A stretch of 64,000 nt of DNA, taken from NCBI GenBank assembly GCA_032124675.1, contig JAQBDA010000095.1:1-64000 (forward strand), read 5' to 3'. Origin of the DNA: JAQBDA01 sp032124675. GTDB taxonomy: Bacteria; Chloroflexota; Anaerolineae; Anaerolineales; UBA4823. The translations under genes were made by a program, and so were the position numbers. Below are positions 1 to 8,426 of this stretch, one piece after another. The notes below the pieces were generated by a model. The model was not told the DNA's origin, ran no database searches, and worked only from the letters and a program-made list of their open reading frames with translations. How positions within the stretch are numbered: the first letter of the stretch is position 1; the number at the start of each line of letters is the position of its first letter.

Positions 1-1698
1 TCACCCCCTCCCCCCACCCCCCACCCCTCTCTACCAACCCTGCCAGCACCTACATCCCTGCCGGCAGCCCCCCGCACCCCCTTTACCCCTCTCCCATCCC
101 CCTCCCCCTCACCTGCGTCTGATGATCAGCCTGAGGGTCATCCCAACCAGGACCGTCTCGATTACTCCCTGATCTTCCACCCGGATGGCGCTCTGTACGT
201 GGGTGACACGCTCAGCTTCGAAGTGATCGCCCCTATGGGCACAGATACGGAGGGGCTTAAGGCAAGCATAAAATTGTCTGCTCCTGGCTCATCTCAGCTC
301 GGACCGGCGGACTTTGTCGGTTATGGGATCGCCGCCAGAAGGCAGGCCACCCTGTACTGGGCTTGGGATACCGCCGGGCTCGCACCCGGAACCTATACCC
401 TGACCTATTCGATCCAGCCAGCAGGGCTGGCCTTCACCGAGACCGTCAGTCTGCTTCCCACAGACCTGCTGCCAGCCGCAGAAGCGGGTGCCCAATGGGC
501 GACGACCGACAGCGAATGCTGCCTCATCCATTACCTCACCGGGACGGCAGCCGAGCGCGACCTGGCGGAACTGGCGGCGCTGGTTGACGAGCAGGCCGCG
601 TCTGTAAGCCGCCTGCTGGAGGCGGAGTTCGATGAGCAGGTGGAGGTCGTGCTGCTGCCGCGCGTCATGGGGCACGGCGGTTTCACCGCCCAGGAGATCT
701 CTGTCTCATACCTGGACCGCAACTATGCTGGGGGCAGCCCGCAGATCGTCCTGCACCACGAGCTGGTGCACGCGCTGGACAGCCGCCTGGGTGGCGAGCT
801 GCGGCCGTCCCTGCTGCTGGAGGGACTGGCGGTATACCTGAGCGGCGGGCATTTCAAGCCCGAGCCGCTGCTGCCGCGCGCCGCAGCCCTGCTGGAGATG
901 GGCTGGTACATCCCGCTGCAGGAGCTGGCGGATGATTTCTATCCTGCCCAGCACGAGACCGGCTACCTGCAGGCCGGCGCGCTGGTGGCATACATGGTTG
1001 ATACCTGGGGTTGGGAGGCTTTCTCAGATTTCTACCGCAAAATTACTCCTGCGACTGACGGCGTGCCACCTGGTAGCCGTCAGTCGCAGGCAATCGATGC
1101 CGCGCTGCATGAGCATTTCGCGATCGGTTTTGCGGAGCTGGAACAGGATTTCCTGGAGGCGCTGCGCCGAGAGCCGGTCACCGTGGCGCACCGCCAGGAC
1201 GTGCGTCTGAGCGTCAGGCTCTACGACCTGGTGCGCCTCTACCAGCAGGCGTTCGACCCTTCAGCCCATTTTATGACCGCCTGGCTGCCGGATGGAGCGC
1301 AGATGCGCGAGCGCGGCATCACCGCGGATTACCTGCGGCACCCGGATGAAGCAGGTAATATTGCCCTGGAAGCGCTGCTTGTAGCTGCAGATAGCTACCT
1401 GAAGGAGGGGGATTACACCCGGACTGAAGTGCATCTGCTCGCTGTGGAGCAGGCGCTGTCGGTCGAGCTGGGAGATGCCAGCCTGCTCAACCCGCTGGCG
1501 GCGGACAGTCTGGCGTTGGTGAGGCTGCTGCTGGAGCGGGGCTATCAGGTACAGCGTTTGCAGATCGAGGAGCACAAAGCCCGGGTGTGGGGCACGGATA
1601 TCACCGCTGTCACAGCCGGGCAGGAGCTGGTCTTATTCGATCTGGTTCGCAGCCATCCGGGGGAAGGCTGGTCAGTTGTGGAACAGCGCTCTTACTGA
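1..1698 (+). CDS. Peptidase MA-like surface metalloprotease (5' truncated)
   Basis: The frame is open from the first base, so the true start lies outside the window. The visible part begins with about 40 Pro/Ser/Thr-rich residues, like the wall-spanning linkers of lipoproteins and secreted proteins. A beta-rich region follows, then the zinc motif HELVH (about 748-770) with a downstream Glu in LLLEGLAVYL. That arrangement is typical of gluzincin peptidases of the peptidase MA family. The C-terminal third is helical. A GTG at 199 is a possible start but lies inside continuous coding sequence, so I do not favour it. The gene ends convergently with the FHA gene, overlapping it by 7 bp. An extracytoplasmic peptidase is likely; the substrate is unknown. 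Confidence 0.75.
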   Translation, partial: SPPPPTPHPSLPTLPAPTSLPAAPRTPFTPLPSPSPSPASDDQPEGHPNQDRLDYSLIFHPDGALYVGDTLSFEVIAPMGTDTEGLKASIKLSAPGSSQLGPADFVGYGIAARRQATLYWAWDTAGLAPGTYTLTYSIQPAGLAFTETVSLLPTDLLPAAEAGAQWATTDSECCLIHYLTGTAAERDLAELAALVDEQAASVSRLLEAEFDEQVEVVLLPRVMGHGGFTAQEISVSYLDRNYAGGSPQIVLHHELVHALDSRLGGELRPSLLLEGLAVYLSGGHFKPEPLLPRAAALLEMGWYIPLQELADDFYPAQHETGYLQAGALVAYMVDTWGWEAFSDFYRKITPATDGVPPGSRQSQAIDAALHEHFAIGFAELEQDFLEALRREPVTVAHRQDVRLSVRLYDLVRLYQQAFDPSAHFMTAWLPDGAQMRERGITADYLRHPDEAGNIALEALLVAADSYLKEGDYTRTEVHLLAVEQALSVELGDASLLNPLAADSLALVRLLLERGYQVQRLQIEEHKARVWGTDITAVTAGQELVLFDLVRSHPGEGWSVVEQRSY

Positions 1699-2369
1699 CA
1701 GGCAGGATACCCGAGCAGCAGGTTGGTGAGCAGGTTGGTCGCCGAATCGAACGGCGTGACACAGTATAGGTTGAGCTGGTCGAAGGCGATGCCGCCGGCA
1801 GCGATCACGCACAGGATCACCACCAGACAGCCGCAGCCCGCCAGCAGCAGTGTGCGGTTGCTTCTTTTTTCCTCTGGCAGGGGTTCATAATAAGGCTCTG
1901 CGGGGCCTGGGAGCATCTGGCTCTCGTAGGTCGACTGCGCTGCAGACGGGTGTGAGACTTCCCCGGTGCGGGCAGTTGGCCCAGGGGGAGGCTGAGAAGT
2001 CGCCGGTGGGGGGATAAAGCTGGCCGGCTGGCTGGCGGCAGCCACCACCGTCTCACCGGCCTCGTAGCTGGTCTCGAATACCAGACTCACATTTTCGCCC
2101 AACATGATCAGCTCATTCGGTCGCAGGACGTGCGGACCCATCAGCCGCTGGCCGTTGACGAACGTACCGTTGGTCGACCCCAGGTCTTCCAGCACGTACC
2201 CACCGGCCTGTATCTCCATACGCGCGTGTTTGCGGGAGACCTCAGCGTCGTTGATCACCACATCGTTGTGGATATCCCGCCCGATATAGATCTCGCTTTT
2301 GGTCAGTTCGTATGCCTTACCCGGTGCCGATCCTGAGCGCATGATCAGATGAAACTTTAACGAAGCCAT
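1692..2369 (-). CDS. FHA-domain protein with C-terminal membrane anchor
   Basis: The N-terminal 100 residues form a forkhead-associated domain, a phosphothreonine-binding fold. The signature pieces are IYIGRD, SRKHA and GSTNGTFVNG. A Pro/Ser/Thr-rich linker follows, then one hydrophobic segment (LLLAGCGCLVVILCVIAAGG) near the C-terminus, so the FHA domain should be tethered to the membrane on the cytoplasmic side. I chose the ATG at 2369 because an AGGAG lies just upstream and the FHA fold begins there; the frame stays open to 2417. It is the last gene of the minus-strand argG-argH-lipB-M28 run, 84 bp after the M28 gene. A role in Ser/Thr-kinase signalling is inferred; no kinase is in this window. 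Confidence 0.8.
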   Translation of the reverse strand: MASLKFHLIMRSGSAPGKAYELTKSEIYIGRDIHNDVVINDAEVSRKHARMEIQAGGYVLEDLGSTNGTFVNGQRLMGPHVLRPNELIMLGENVSLVFETSYEAGETVVAAASQPASFIPPPATSQPPPGPTARTGEVSHPSAAQSTYESQMLPGPAEPYYEPLPEEKRSNRTLLLAGCGCLVVILCVIAAGGIAFDQLNLYCVTPFDSATNLLTNLLLGYPACQ

Positions 2370-2453
2370 TGCTCTTTCTCCTGCGTTAAGTGTACTGAGT
2401 TTTTCGAAGCATGTCAAACCTATTCTTTACCCTGCCGGACTGGGAGTCCCCTC

Positions 2454-4421
2454 TCAGGGCGAAACGGCGAGCAGCACCGGCAGGTAAGCGGTGTAATGGA
2501 TGACCGGCGGGCCAGTGACCGTAACCGGATGGCTTGTGGCGGTGCAGTTCTCCACGCTCATACTGACCGTGTAGGTATCGCTGACCGTGTAGGTGTGTGA
2601 AACGACCTTGCCGCTGGCTGAATGCCCGTCGCCGAAATCCCAGCTGTAGCTGATGGGCAGGGTGCTGGTGATGCCGGCCGTGCCGGTGAAGACCACCGGC
2701 ATGCCGCTCAGCGGTTCGGCTGGGGCGTAGCTGAAATCTGCTCCCTGGATGTAGCAAGGTTCGAGCTGGATGTCCAGGGTGGTGGTCATGCCTGTGCTGA
2801 TGCCGATCCCGCCGGCTGTGTAAGGCAGGTAACCGTCCGCCTGGGCGGTGACCGTGTACGCCCCGGTTGCCAATTGCAGCCCGTAGCTGCCAGCGGTGCC
2901 GCTGATGGTAGTTAGCTGTTCCCCAGAAGAGCGGTTAACGCTGATACTGGCTCCTGATACATGCGTACCGATACCCGCGGTACTGATCTCGCCGTTCAGG
3001 TAGCCCTTGTTCAGGCAGCCCATATGCGCCATCGTGCCCAGCGCGGCTTTGATGAAGTCGGTGAAATAGGTTATATTCAGGGTTTCAACCTGGTCGTTCG
3101 TGGTGTGGTAGTAGGGTGTGAAGTCGTCATCGTCTTCGATACCCAGGATCGCCGGATAGCCAAAACTCCAGAAGGAGTAGTGGTCGCTGGCGGAGATGCC
3201 GTCTGGGACGAACTGTGGGGTTAGGTTGATGTTATAGGTGTCCACTACATCGGCGAACAGGTTTGCGATCGCCAGGTCGTCCGGGTTGCTCGGTCGGGTG
3301 TGAAGCTCGATATTAGGGTTTTGGTCGGAGTTGTAGCCGATCATATCCAGGTTGAGCACCGCCTCGATGTTTTCGCCGTTGTTGTAGGCCTGCTGGGCGT
3401 AAGCCTCGCTCCCAATTAGCCCTTGCTCCTCGCCGGTGAACAAGGCATAGCGCAGGGTGCAGTCGAACTCGTACTGGCTGAGGATATCGGCCACGACCAG
3501 CACGCCGGTCGAACCACTGGCATTGTCGTCCGCGCCCGGGGCATAGGTGGAGGGGGTCTGAGAGGTGCTGTCCAGGTGGGCGGTGATCAGGAAGATGCGC
3601 CCCGGCTGGGACAGACCGCTTTGCTCGGCCACCACATTGCGCCGTAAGTCGCTGCCCGTCAGCGTGTAAGTAAAATATTCGGTCGGCAATCCAAGGCTGG
3701 CGAAGTGTTCGTATACATACTGGGTTGCCTTCTGCATCGGCTCAACGGTGTGGGAATTGCGGGTCAGGATGGTATATGGCTGGCTTCCTATCGTAACCGG
3801 GAACTCGCCGCTCAACCCGGCATCGTAGCTATTGACGGTAGAGGTGGACACCTGGTCGATCATAGCCTGGATTGCGGGATCATGGGTGACAGCTTCGGGC
3901 CAGGCACCCAGACGCTGTCCGGGGAGCACCAGCGGGTGGAGCAACAGGCGCACGACCTCGATACCCGGGGCAGCAAGAGACTCGACCTGTGCCTGGGTGG
4001 CTTTTACCAGCGCCGTTCGCCCCTCTCGCTCCAGGACGCGGCTGTTCTTCCCGGCTTGCTCCAGGTCGGCCGCGCTGCGCGCATGCAGCAGGTAGTAGCC
4101 GCCTGCCTGCACCTCGCTGTCCAGGACTCTGACCTGCAAGCCCAGATCGGAAATCGCCTGCCTCTGGGCGGGGCCGCCCGGCAGCAGCAGGTATTCCACC
4201 CTGGTTTCACCATGCCCGGTTTCACCGGGCCCGGATTGGCTAAACAGCTGGGCGTACACCGGGACACCGGCGAAGTTTTCCAACTGGCGGGGGTTGTGCA
4301 GGTCGATGCGCAGCAGTGCCTGGTTGGGTACAGCCCCCTGGGCTGGGGTGGATGTCAGGACCAGGATGGTGGTCAATGCCAGCAGCAGGCGCAGAATTAC
4401 CCCGCCTGGAGAATGGGTCAA
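2454..4421 (-). CDS. Secreted M28 aminopeptidase with CarboxypepD_reg and PKD domains
   Basis: A signal peptide (hydrophobic stretch at residues 9-25, ending TPAQG-A) is followed by an M28 zinc peptidase domain. The metal-ligand and catalytic motifs are TAHLDS (about residue 280), GADDNASG, FTGEEQG, LNLDMIGY and SDHYSFW. A carboxypeptidase-regulatory-like beta sandwich comes next, then a PKD domain with YSWDFGDG and VSHTYT. The C-terminus is HYTAYLPVLLAVSP, a YLP-type tail also seen on the secreted protein ending at 32911. The start is TTG in a TTGA overlap with the lipB stop, with a strong GAGGAG 8 bp upstream, so translation is probably coupled to lipB. It likely degrades peptides outside the cell. 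Confidence 0.85.
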   Translation of the reverse strand: MTHSPGGVILRLLLALTTILVLTSTPAQGAVPNQALLRIDLHNPRQLENFAGVPVYAQLFSQSGPGETGHGETRVEYLLLPGGPAQRQAISDLGLQVRVLDSEVQAGGYYLLHARSAADLEQAGKNSRVLEREGRTALVKATQAQVESLAAPGIEVVRLLLHPLVLPGQRLGAWPEAVTHDPAIQAMIDQVSTSTVNSYDAGLSGEFPVTIGSQPYTILTRNSHTVEPMQKATQYVYEHFASLGLPTEYFTYTLTGSDLRRNVVAEQSGLSQPGRIFLITAHLDSTSQTPSTYAPGADDNASGSTGVLVVADILSQYEFDCTLRYALFTGEEQGLIGSEAYAQQAYNNGENIEAVLNLDMIGYNSDQNPNIELHTRPSNPDDLAIANLFADVVDTYNINLTPQFVPDGISASDHYSFWSFGYPAILGIEDDDDFTPYYHTTNDQVETLNITYFTDFIKAALGTMAHMGCLNKGYLNGEISTAGIGTHVSGASISVNRSSGEQLTTISGTAGSYGLQLATGAYTVTAQADGYLPYTAGGIGISTGMTTTLDIQLEPCYIQGADFSYAPAEPLSGMPVVFTGTAGITSTLPISYSWDFGDGHSASGKVVSHTYTVSDTYTVSMSVENCTATSHPVTVTGPPVIHYTAYLPVLLAVSP

Positions 4422-5218
4422 GTTTGCAGCTCCTCTACGATGATATTGTACTTATAAGTCCTGGCGAATGCTCTAGCTACCACCTCAGCCACCTCATCCA
4501 CTGTCGGCGGTGGGTGCAATATCTCTGCCAGGCTGGCGACCGGGTAGCCGACCAGCCCGCAGCCGACAATCCCACCCCAATAGCTCATATCCGGGTTCAC
4601 ATTCAGCGCAAACCCGTGCCGGGAGACTCCTCTGGCATCCACCTTGACACCGATGGCCGCGATCTTGGCCGCCGTATCACCTGCATCTGATCCAGGGCTG
4701 GCGCTCACCACTCCTATCTCGCCCCTCCTAATCCCTAATTCATCACTCGCCTCTCCCCGCGCCACCCATACCCCGGTCATCCCCTGCACCTGGAAAGCGG
4801 CAGCACCCAGCCGGGCCAGGGCCATGATCAGTGTCTGTTCCAGGCGGCGTACATAGCCGACATAGTCTGCCTGCGGCATGCGCGGCGAGCCGCTTGCCGG
4901 GTCGGCGCGCAGCCCGCCGGGAGCCAGGGGCAGCAGCGGGTAGCCTACCAGCTGTCCGGGGCCGTGATAGGTGACGTCCCCGCCGCGGTCTACCCAGTGC
5001 ACCGCGATGCCGCGCTGGGCCAGCTCGGCTTCGTCCCACAGCAGGTTTTCGATATGGCCGCGCCGTCCAAAGGTATAGGTATGTGGGTGTTCCAGCAGCA
5101 GCAAGGTCGGCGGGCGCTCCCCGGATGCGATCTCTGCAGCCAGCTCATTCTGGAGGCGCCAGGCAGCTTCGTATTCGATCACCCCTAGGCGATGTACCAC
5201 ACAAGTGCTTTCTATCAC
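4418..5218 (-). CDS. lipB: Octanoyl-(acyl-carrier) lipoyltransferase LipB
   Basis: LipB moves the octanoyl group from acyl carrier protein to lipoyl domains in the first step of lipoate synthesis. The family signature RGGDVTYHGPGQLVGYPL is present, along with the catalytic-lysine block AAKIAAIGV and the Cys in GIVGCGL. At 266 residues it is longer than the usual 210-240. The excess is an insertion between GVWV and AAKIAAIGV encoded by a degenerate 7-bp repeat tract (4704-4759). The start is GTG with no clear Shine-Dalgarno. The downstream M28 gene overlaps its stop. Partner lipA is not visible. Confidence 0.92.
   Translation of the reverse strand: MIESTCVVHRLGVIEYEAAWRLQNELAAEIASGERPPTLLLLEHPHTYTFGRRGHIENLLWDEAELAQRGIAVHWVDRGGDVTYHGPGQLVGYPLLPLAPGGLRADPASGSPRMPQADYVGYVRRLEQTLIMALARLGAAAFQVQGMTGVWVARGEASDELGIRRGEIGVVSASPGSDAGDTAAKIAAIGVKVDARGVSRHGFALNVNPDMSYWGGIVGCGLVGYPVASLAEILHPPPTVDEVAEVVARAFARTYKYNIIVEELQT
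4704..4759. repeat. Degenerate 7-bp tandem repeat tract inside lipB
   Basis: Eight consecutive heptamers, nearly all starting YTC (CTCACCA, CTCCTAT, then CTCGCCC and so on to CTCCCCG), lie in the lipB frame. The same style of repeat occurs between genes at about 22.4, 23.1, 34.5 and 40.5 kb. On the coding strand it encodes a Gly/Glu/Arg-rich loop. Confidence 0.65.
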
Positions 5219-5274
5219 GGGGGTGAGTATAAATCAGCCCGGAAGAATGAGCAAGGGGAAGGCCTAGGCCTTCC

Positions 5275-6651
5275 TTAAAGTTCCCGGTCGAGCGCAGCCT
5301 GGGCAGACAGGATTTGCACTTCCACTGCGGACGGGGCGGTACCGCCGTAGGCACGGCGGCGGTTTACGCTTCTACTCGCGCTGAACACCTGCACCACATC
5401 GGAGTCGAACTGCGGGCTGATCGACCAGTATTCATCCATGTCCATTTCATCCAGGGTTTTGCCCAGCCGCCCGGACAGTTTGACTACCTTCCCCACCAGG
5501 GTGTGCGCTTGCCGGAACGGGATGCCTTTTTCGACCAGGTAATCCGCCAGGTCGGTAGCCATCAGATCTGCTCCCAACCCGGAATGCATTCGTTCGCCCT
5601 GGATCGACAGACCTTTGACAGCGTTCGCCAGCACCGGTAGCAGGACGCTCAGGGTATCCCAGGCGTTGAAGACCGGCACTTTATCCTCCTGCAGGTCCTT
5701 ATCATAGGCTGAGGGCAGGCCTTTCAATGTGGTCATCAGCCCCACCAGGTAGCCCAACAAAGCCCCGCTTTTGCCGCGCGCCAGCTCAAACACGTCCGGA
5801 TTTCTCTTCTGCGGCATCAGGCTGGAGCCGGTCGTGTAGGCGTCTGGCAGGGTGAAGTAGCCAAATTCGGCACTGGAGAACAGGATCACGGCTTCCGCAA
5901 GCCTGCTCAAATGGATCCCAACCAGCGCGGCACAGAACAGGAACTCGGCGGCGAAATCCCGGTCGGAGACGGCATCGATGCTGTTCTCGGATACGGCGGC
6001 GAAGCCCAGCTCGGCCGCGATAGCCTCCCGGTCGATGGGGAAGGGCGTCCCCGCCAGCGCACCCGAGCCGAGCGGCAGCACTGCTGTGCGCTCCCTCAGC
6101 CCTCTCAGCCGCCCCCTGTCACGCTCCAGCGGCCAGAAGTGGGATAACCACCAGTGGCTGAGCAGGACCGGCTGGGCGGGCTGCAGATGAGTGTAGCCGG
6201 GCATGAGCGTGCCCATATCCACACGGGCGCGATCCAGCAAGGCGCCTTGCAGCCCGCGCAGCTCCTCATCCAAAGCCGGCAGGTGGTCCAGCAGCCATAG
6301 GCGCAGGTCGGTCGCGACCTGGTCGTTGCGGCTCCGCCCGCTGTGCAGTTTCCCTGCCAACGCCCCGATCAGCTCCCCAAGCCGCCGCTCGACAGCCGTA
6401 TGGATATCTTCGTCCTGCTCCTGGAAGGGGAATGTCTCGTTCTGGAACTCAGCCTCGATCACACCCAGACCGGCACGGATTTGTGCGCTTTCCTCGCCGG
6501 AAAGGATGCCTGCACTCTCCAGCGCCGCAGCCCATGCCAGGCTGCCGCGCACATCCTGGATCGCCAGCCGCCGGTCGAATTCGATCGACGCGTTCAGCTT
6601 CCAGGCCGCAGCATCGAGCCTATCTGAGAAACGACCGCCCCATAGTTTCAT
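5275..6651 (-). CDS. argH: Argininosuccinate lyase
   Basis: This is the last enzyme of arginine synthesis, cleaving argininosuccinate to arginine and fumarate. At 458 residues it has normal length. The fumarase/ASL signature with the catalytic-loop serine, GSSLMPQKRNPDVFEL, sits near residue 280. The N-terminal KLWGGRF and the HSGRSRNDQVATDLRL block are also typical. The start is supported by GGAGG 7 bp before the ATG. It lies 82 bp downstream of argG and probably shares its transcript, so it should be under the same leader-peptide control. Confidence 0.97.
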   Translation of the reverse strand: MKLWGGRFSDRLDAAAWKLNASIEFDRRLAIQDVRGSLAWAAALESAGILSGEESAQIRAGLGVIEAEFQNETFPFQEQDEDIHTAVERRLGELIGALAGKLHSGRSRNDQVATDLRLWLLDHLPALDEELRGLQGALLDRARVDMGTLMPGYTHLQPAQPVLLSHWWLSHFWPLERDRGRLRGLRERTAVLPLGSGALAGTPFPIDREAIAAELGFAAVSENSIDAVSDRDFAAEFLFCAALVGIHLSRLAEAVILFSSAEFGYFTLPDAYTTGSSLMPQKRNPDVFELARGKSGALLGYLVGLMTTLKGLPSAYDKDLQEDKVPVFNAWDTLSVLLPVLANAVKGLSIQGERMHSGLGADLMATDLADYLVEKGIPFRQAHTLVGKVVKLSGRLGKTLDEMDMDEYWSISPQFDSDVVQVFSASRSVNRRRAYGGTAPSAVEVQILSAQAALDREL

Positions 6652-6733
6652 TCGAATCCCTCCTTGGTTATATGGATGGCAAGTCTCACACCCGCCGGAG
6701 AAGTCACTTAAGCACAGATAATTTTACCTGCTC

Positions 6734-7993
<1,260 letters not shown>

Positions 7994-8064
7994 AGTTACC
8001 TCCTTCACAGAATGAAGACCTTGGTTTTACGCAGTTGATGGATATGCTGAATCTGCGTAACTGC

Positions 8065-8089
8065 AAAAAAACCTCCCTGGGAAGGGAGG
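8065..8089 (-). terminator. Attenuator terminator before argG
   Basis: On the minus strand, stem CCTCCC/GGGAGG with a 6-nt loop is followed by seven T. It lies 72 bp upstream of the argG start, inside the leader, where a terminator only makes sense as an attenuator. Confidence 0.85.
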
Positions 8090-8117
8090 CTTGTCCGGCA
8101 GGATAAATGCTAACTGA

Positions 8118-8210
8118 CTATCTGGATAGACGCCGAAGCCCGAACTTCCCGGAGCGGGAGTTACGGGGACGACGGGCGCGGATCAGGACATTGAACGAGA
8201 TGGCGTGCAT
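8118..8210 (-). CDS. Arg-rich leader peptide (30 aa)
   Basis: This short ORF starts ATG-CAC-GCC and ends at TAG. Arg occupies positions 11, 13, 14, 16, 19, 26, 27 and 30. It has no Shine-Dalgarno. The predicted transcription start is only about 3 nt before the ATG, so translation may be essentially leaderless. Its 3' part overlaps the proposed antiterminator strand. It is probably a control element and not a functional protein. Confidence 0.78.
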   Translation of the reverse strand: MHAISFNVLIRARRPRNSRSGKFGLRRLSR

Positions 8211-8220
8211 ATTGGGCTGG

Positions 8221-8249
8221 AGTTTATCATCCCGTTAATAGTTCGTCAA
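8221..8249 (-). promoter_or_regulatory. argGH promoter
   Basis: TTGACG (8249-8244) and TAAACT (8226-8221) are separated by 17 bp, with an extended -10 TG at 8229-8228. The predicted start is near 8213. Confidence 0.75.
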
Positions 8250-8426
8250 GGTGGGTTTCGTCCATAATCGGGCTAGATGTTTTATCTCAACCTTGCATGA
8301 GCCGAACTCCTGTTCTACACTCCTCATATATCCTGCTAATATGATTCCAACACACACATTCTATAATGTTCAGTGTGGGCAATTGACAGCCCAAATTGTG
8401 CTATTCGTTGAGCAGGATGGAGAACT

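Larger units (their letters stand above)
8065..8213 (-). promoter_or_regulatory. Arginine leader-peptide attenuator of argGH
   Basis: Three elements line up on the minus strand between the promoter and argG. The first is a 30-residue ORF with eight Arg codons (8210-8118). The second is GGCTTCGGC (8140-8132), lying within that ORF. The third is GCCG-GAC-AAGCC (8099-8088), which can pair with the second and overlaps the 5' arm of a terminator at 8089-8065. By analogy with trp-type attenuation, stalling at the early Arg codons would expose GGCTTCGGC, form the antiterminator and allow read-through. Full translation would mask it and terminate transcription. The pairings are read from sequence; the mechanism is inferred. 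Confidence 0.8.

Noticed and set aside
8065..8249. Possible T-box or ARG-box control of argG
   Set aside because: No T-box sequence and no paired ARG-box palindromes at the promoter. The Arg-rich ORF and competing hairpins account for the leader.
8281..8426. CIRCE or other known heat-shock operator before clpB
   Set aside because: No TTAGCACTC/GAGTGCTAA pair; only a TATAAT without a matching -35.
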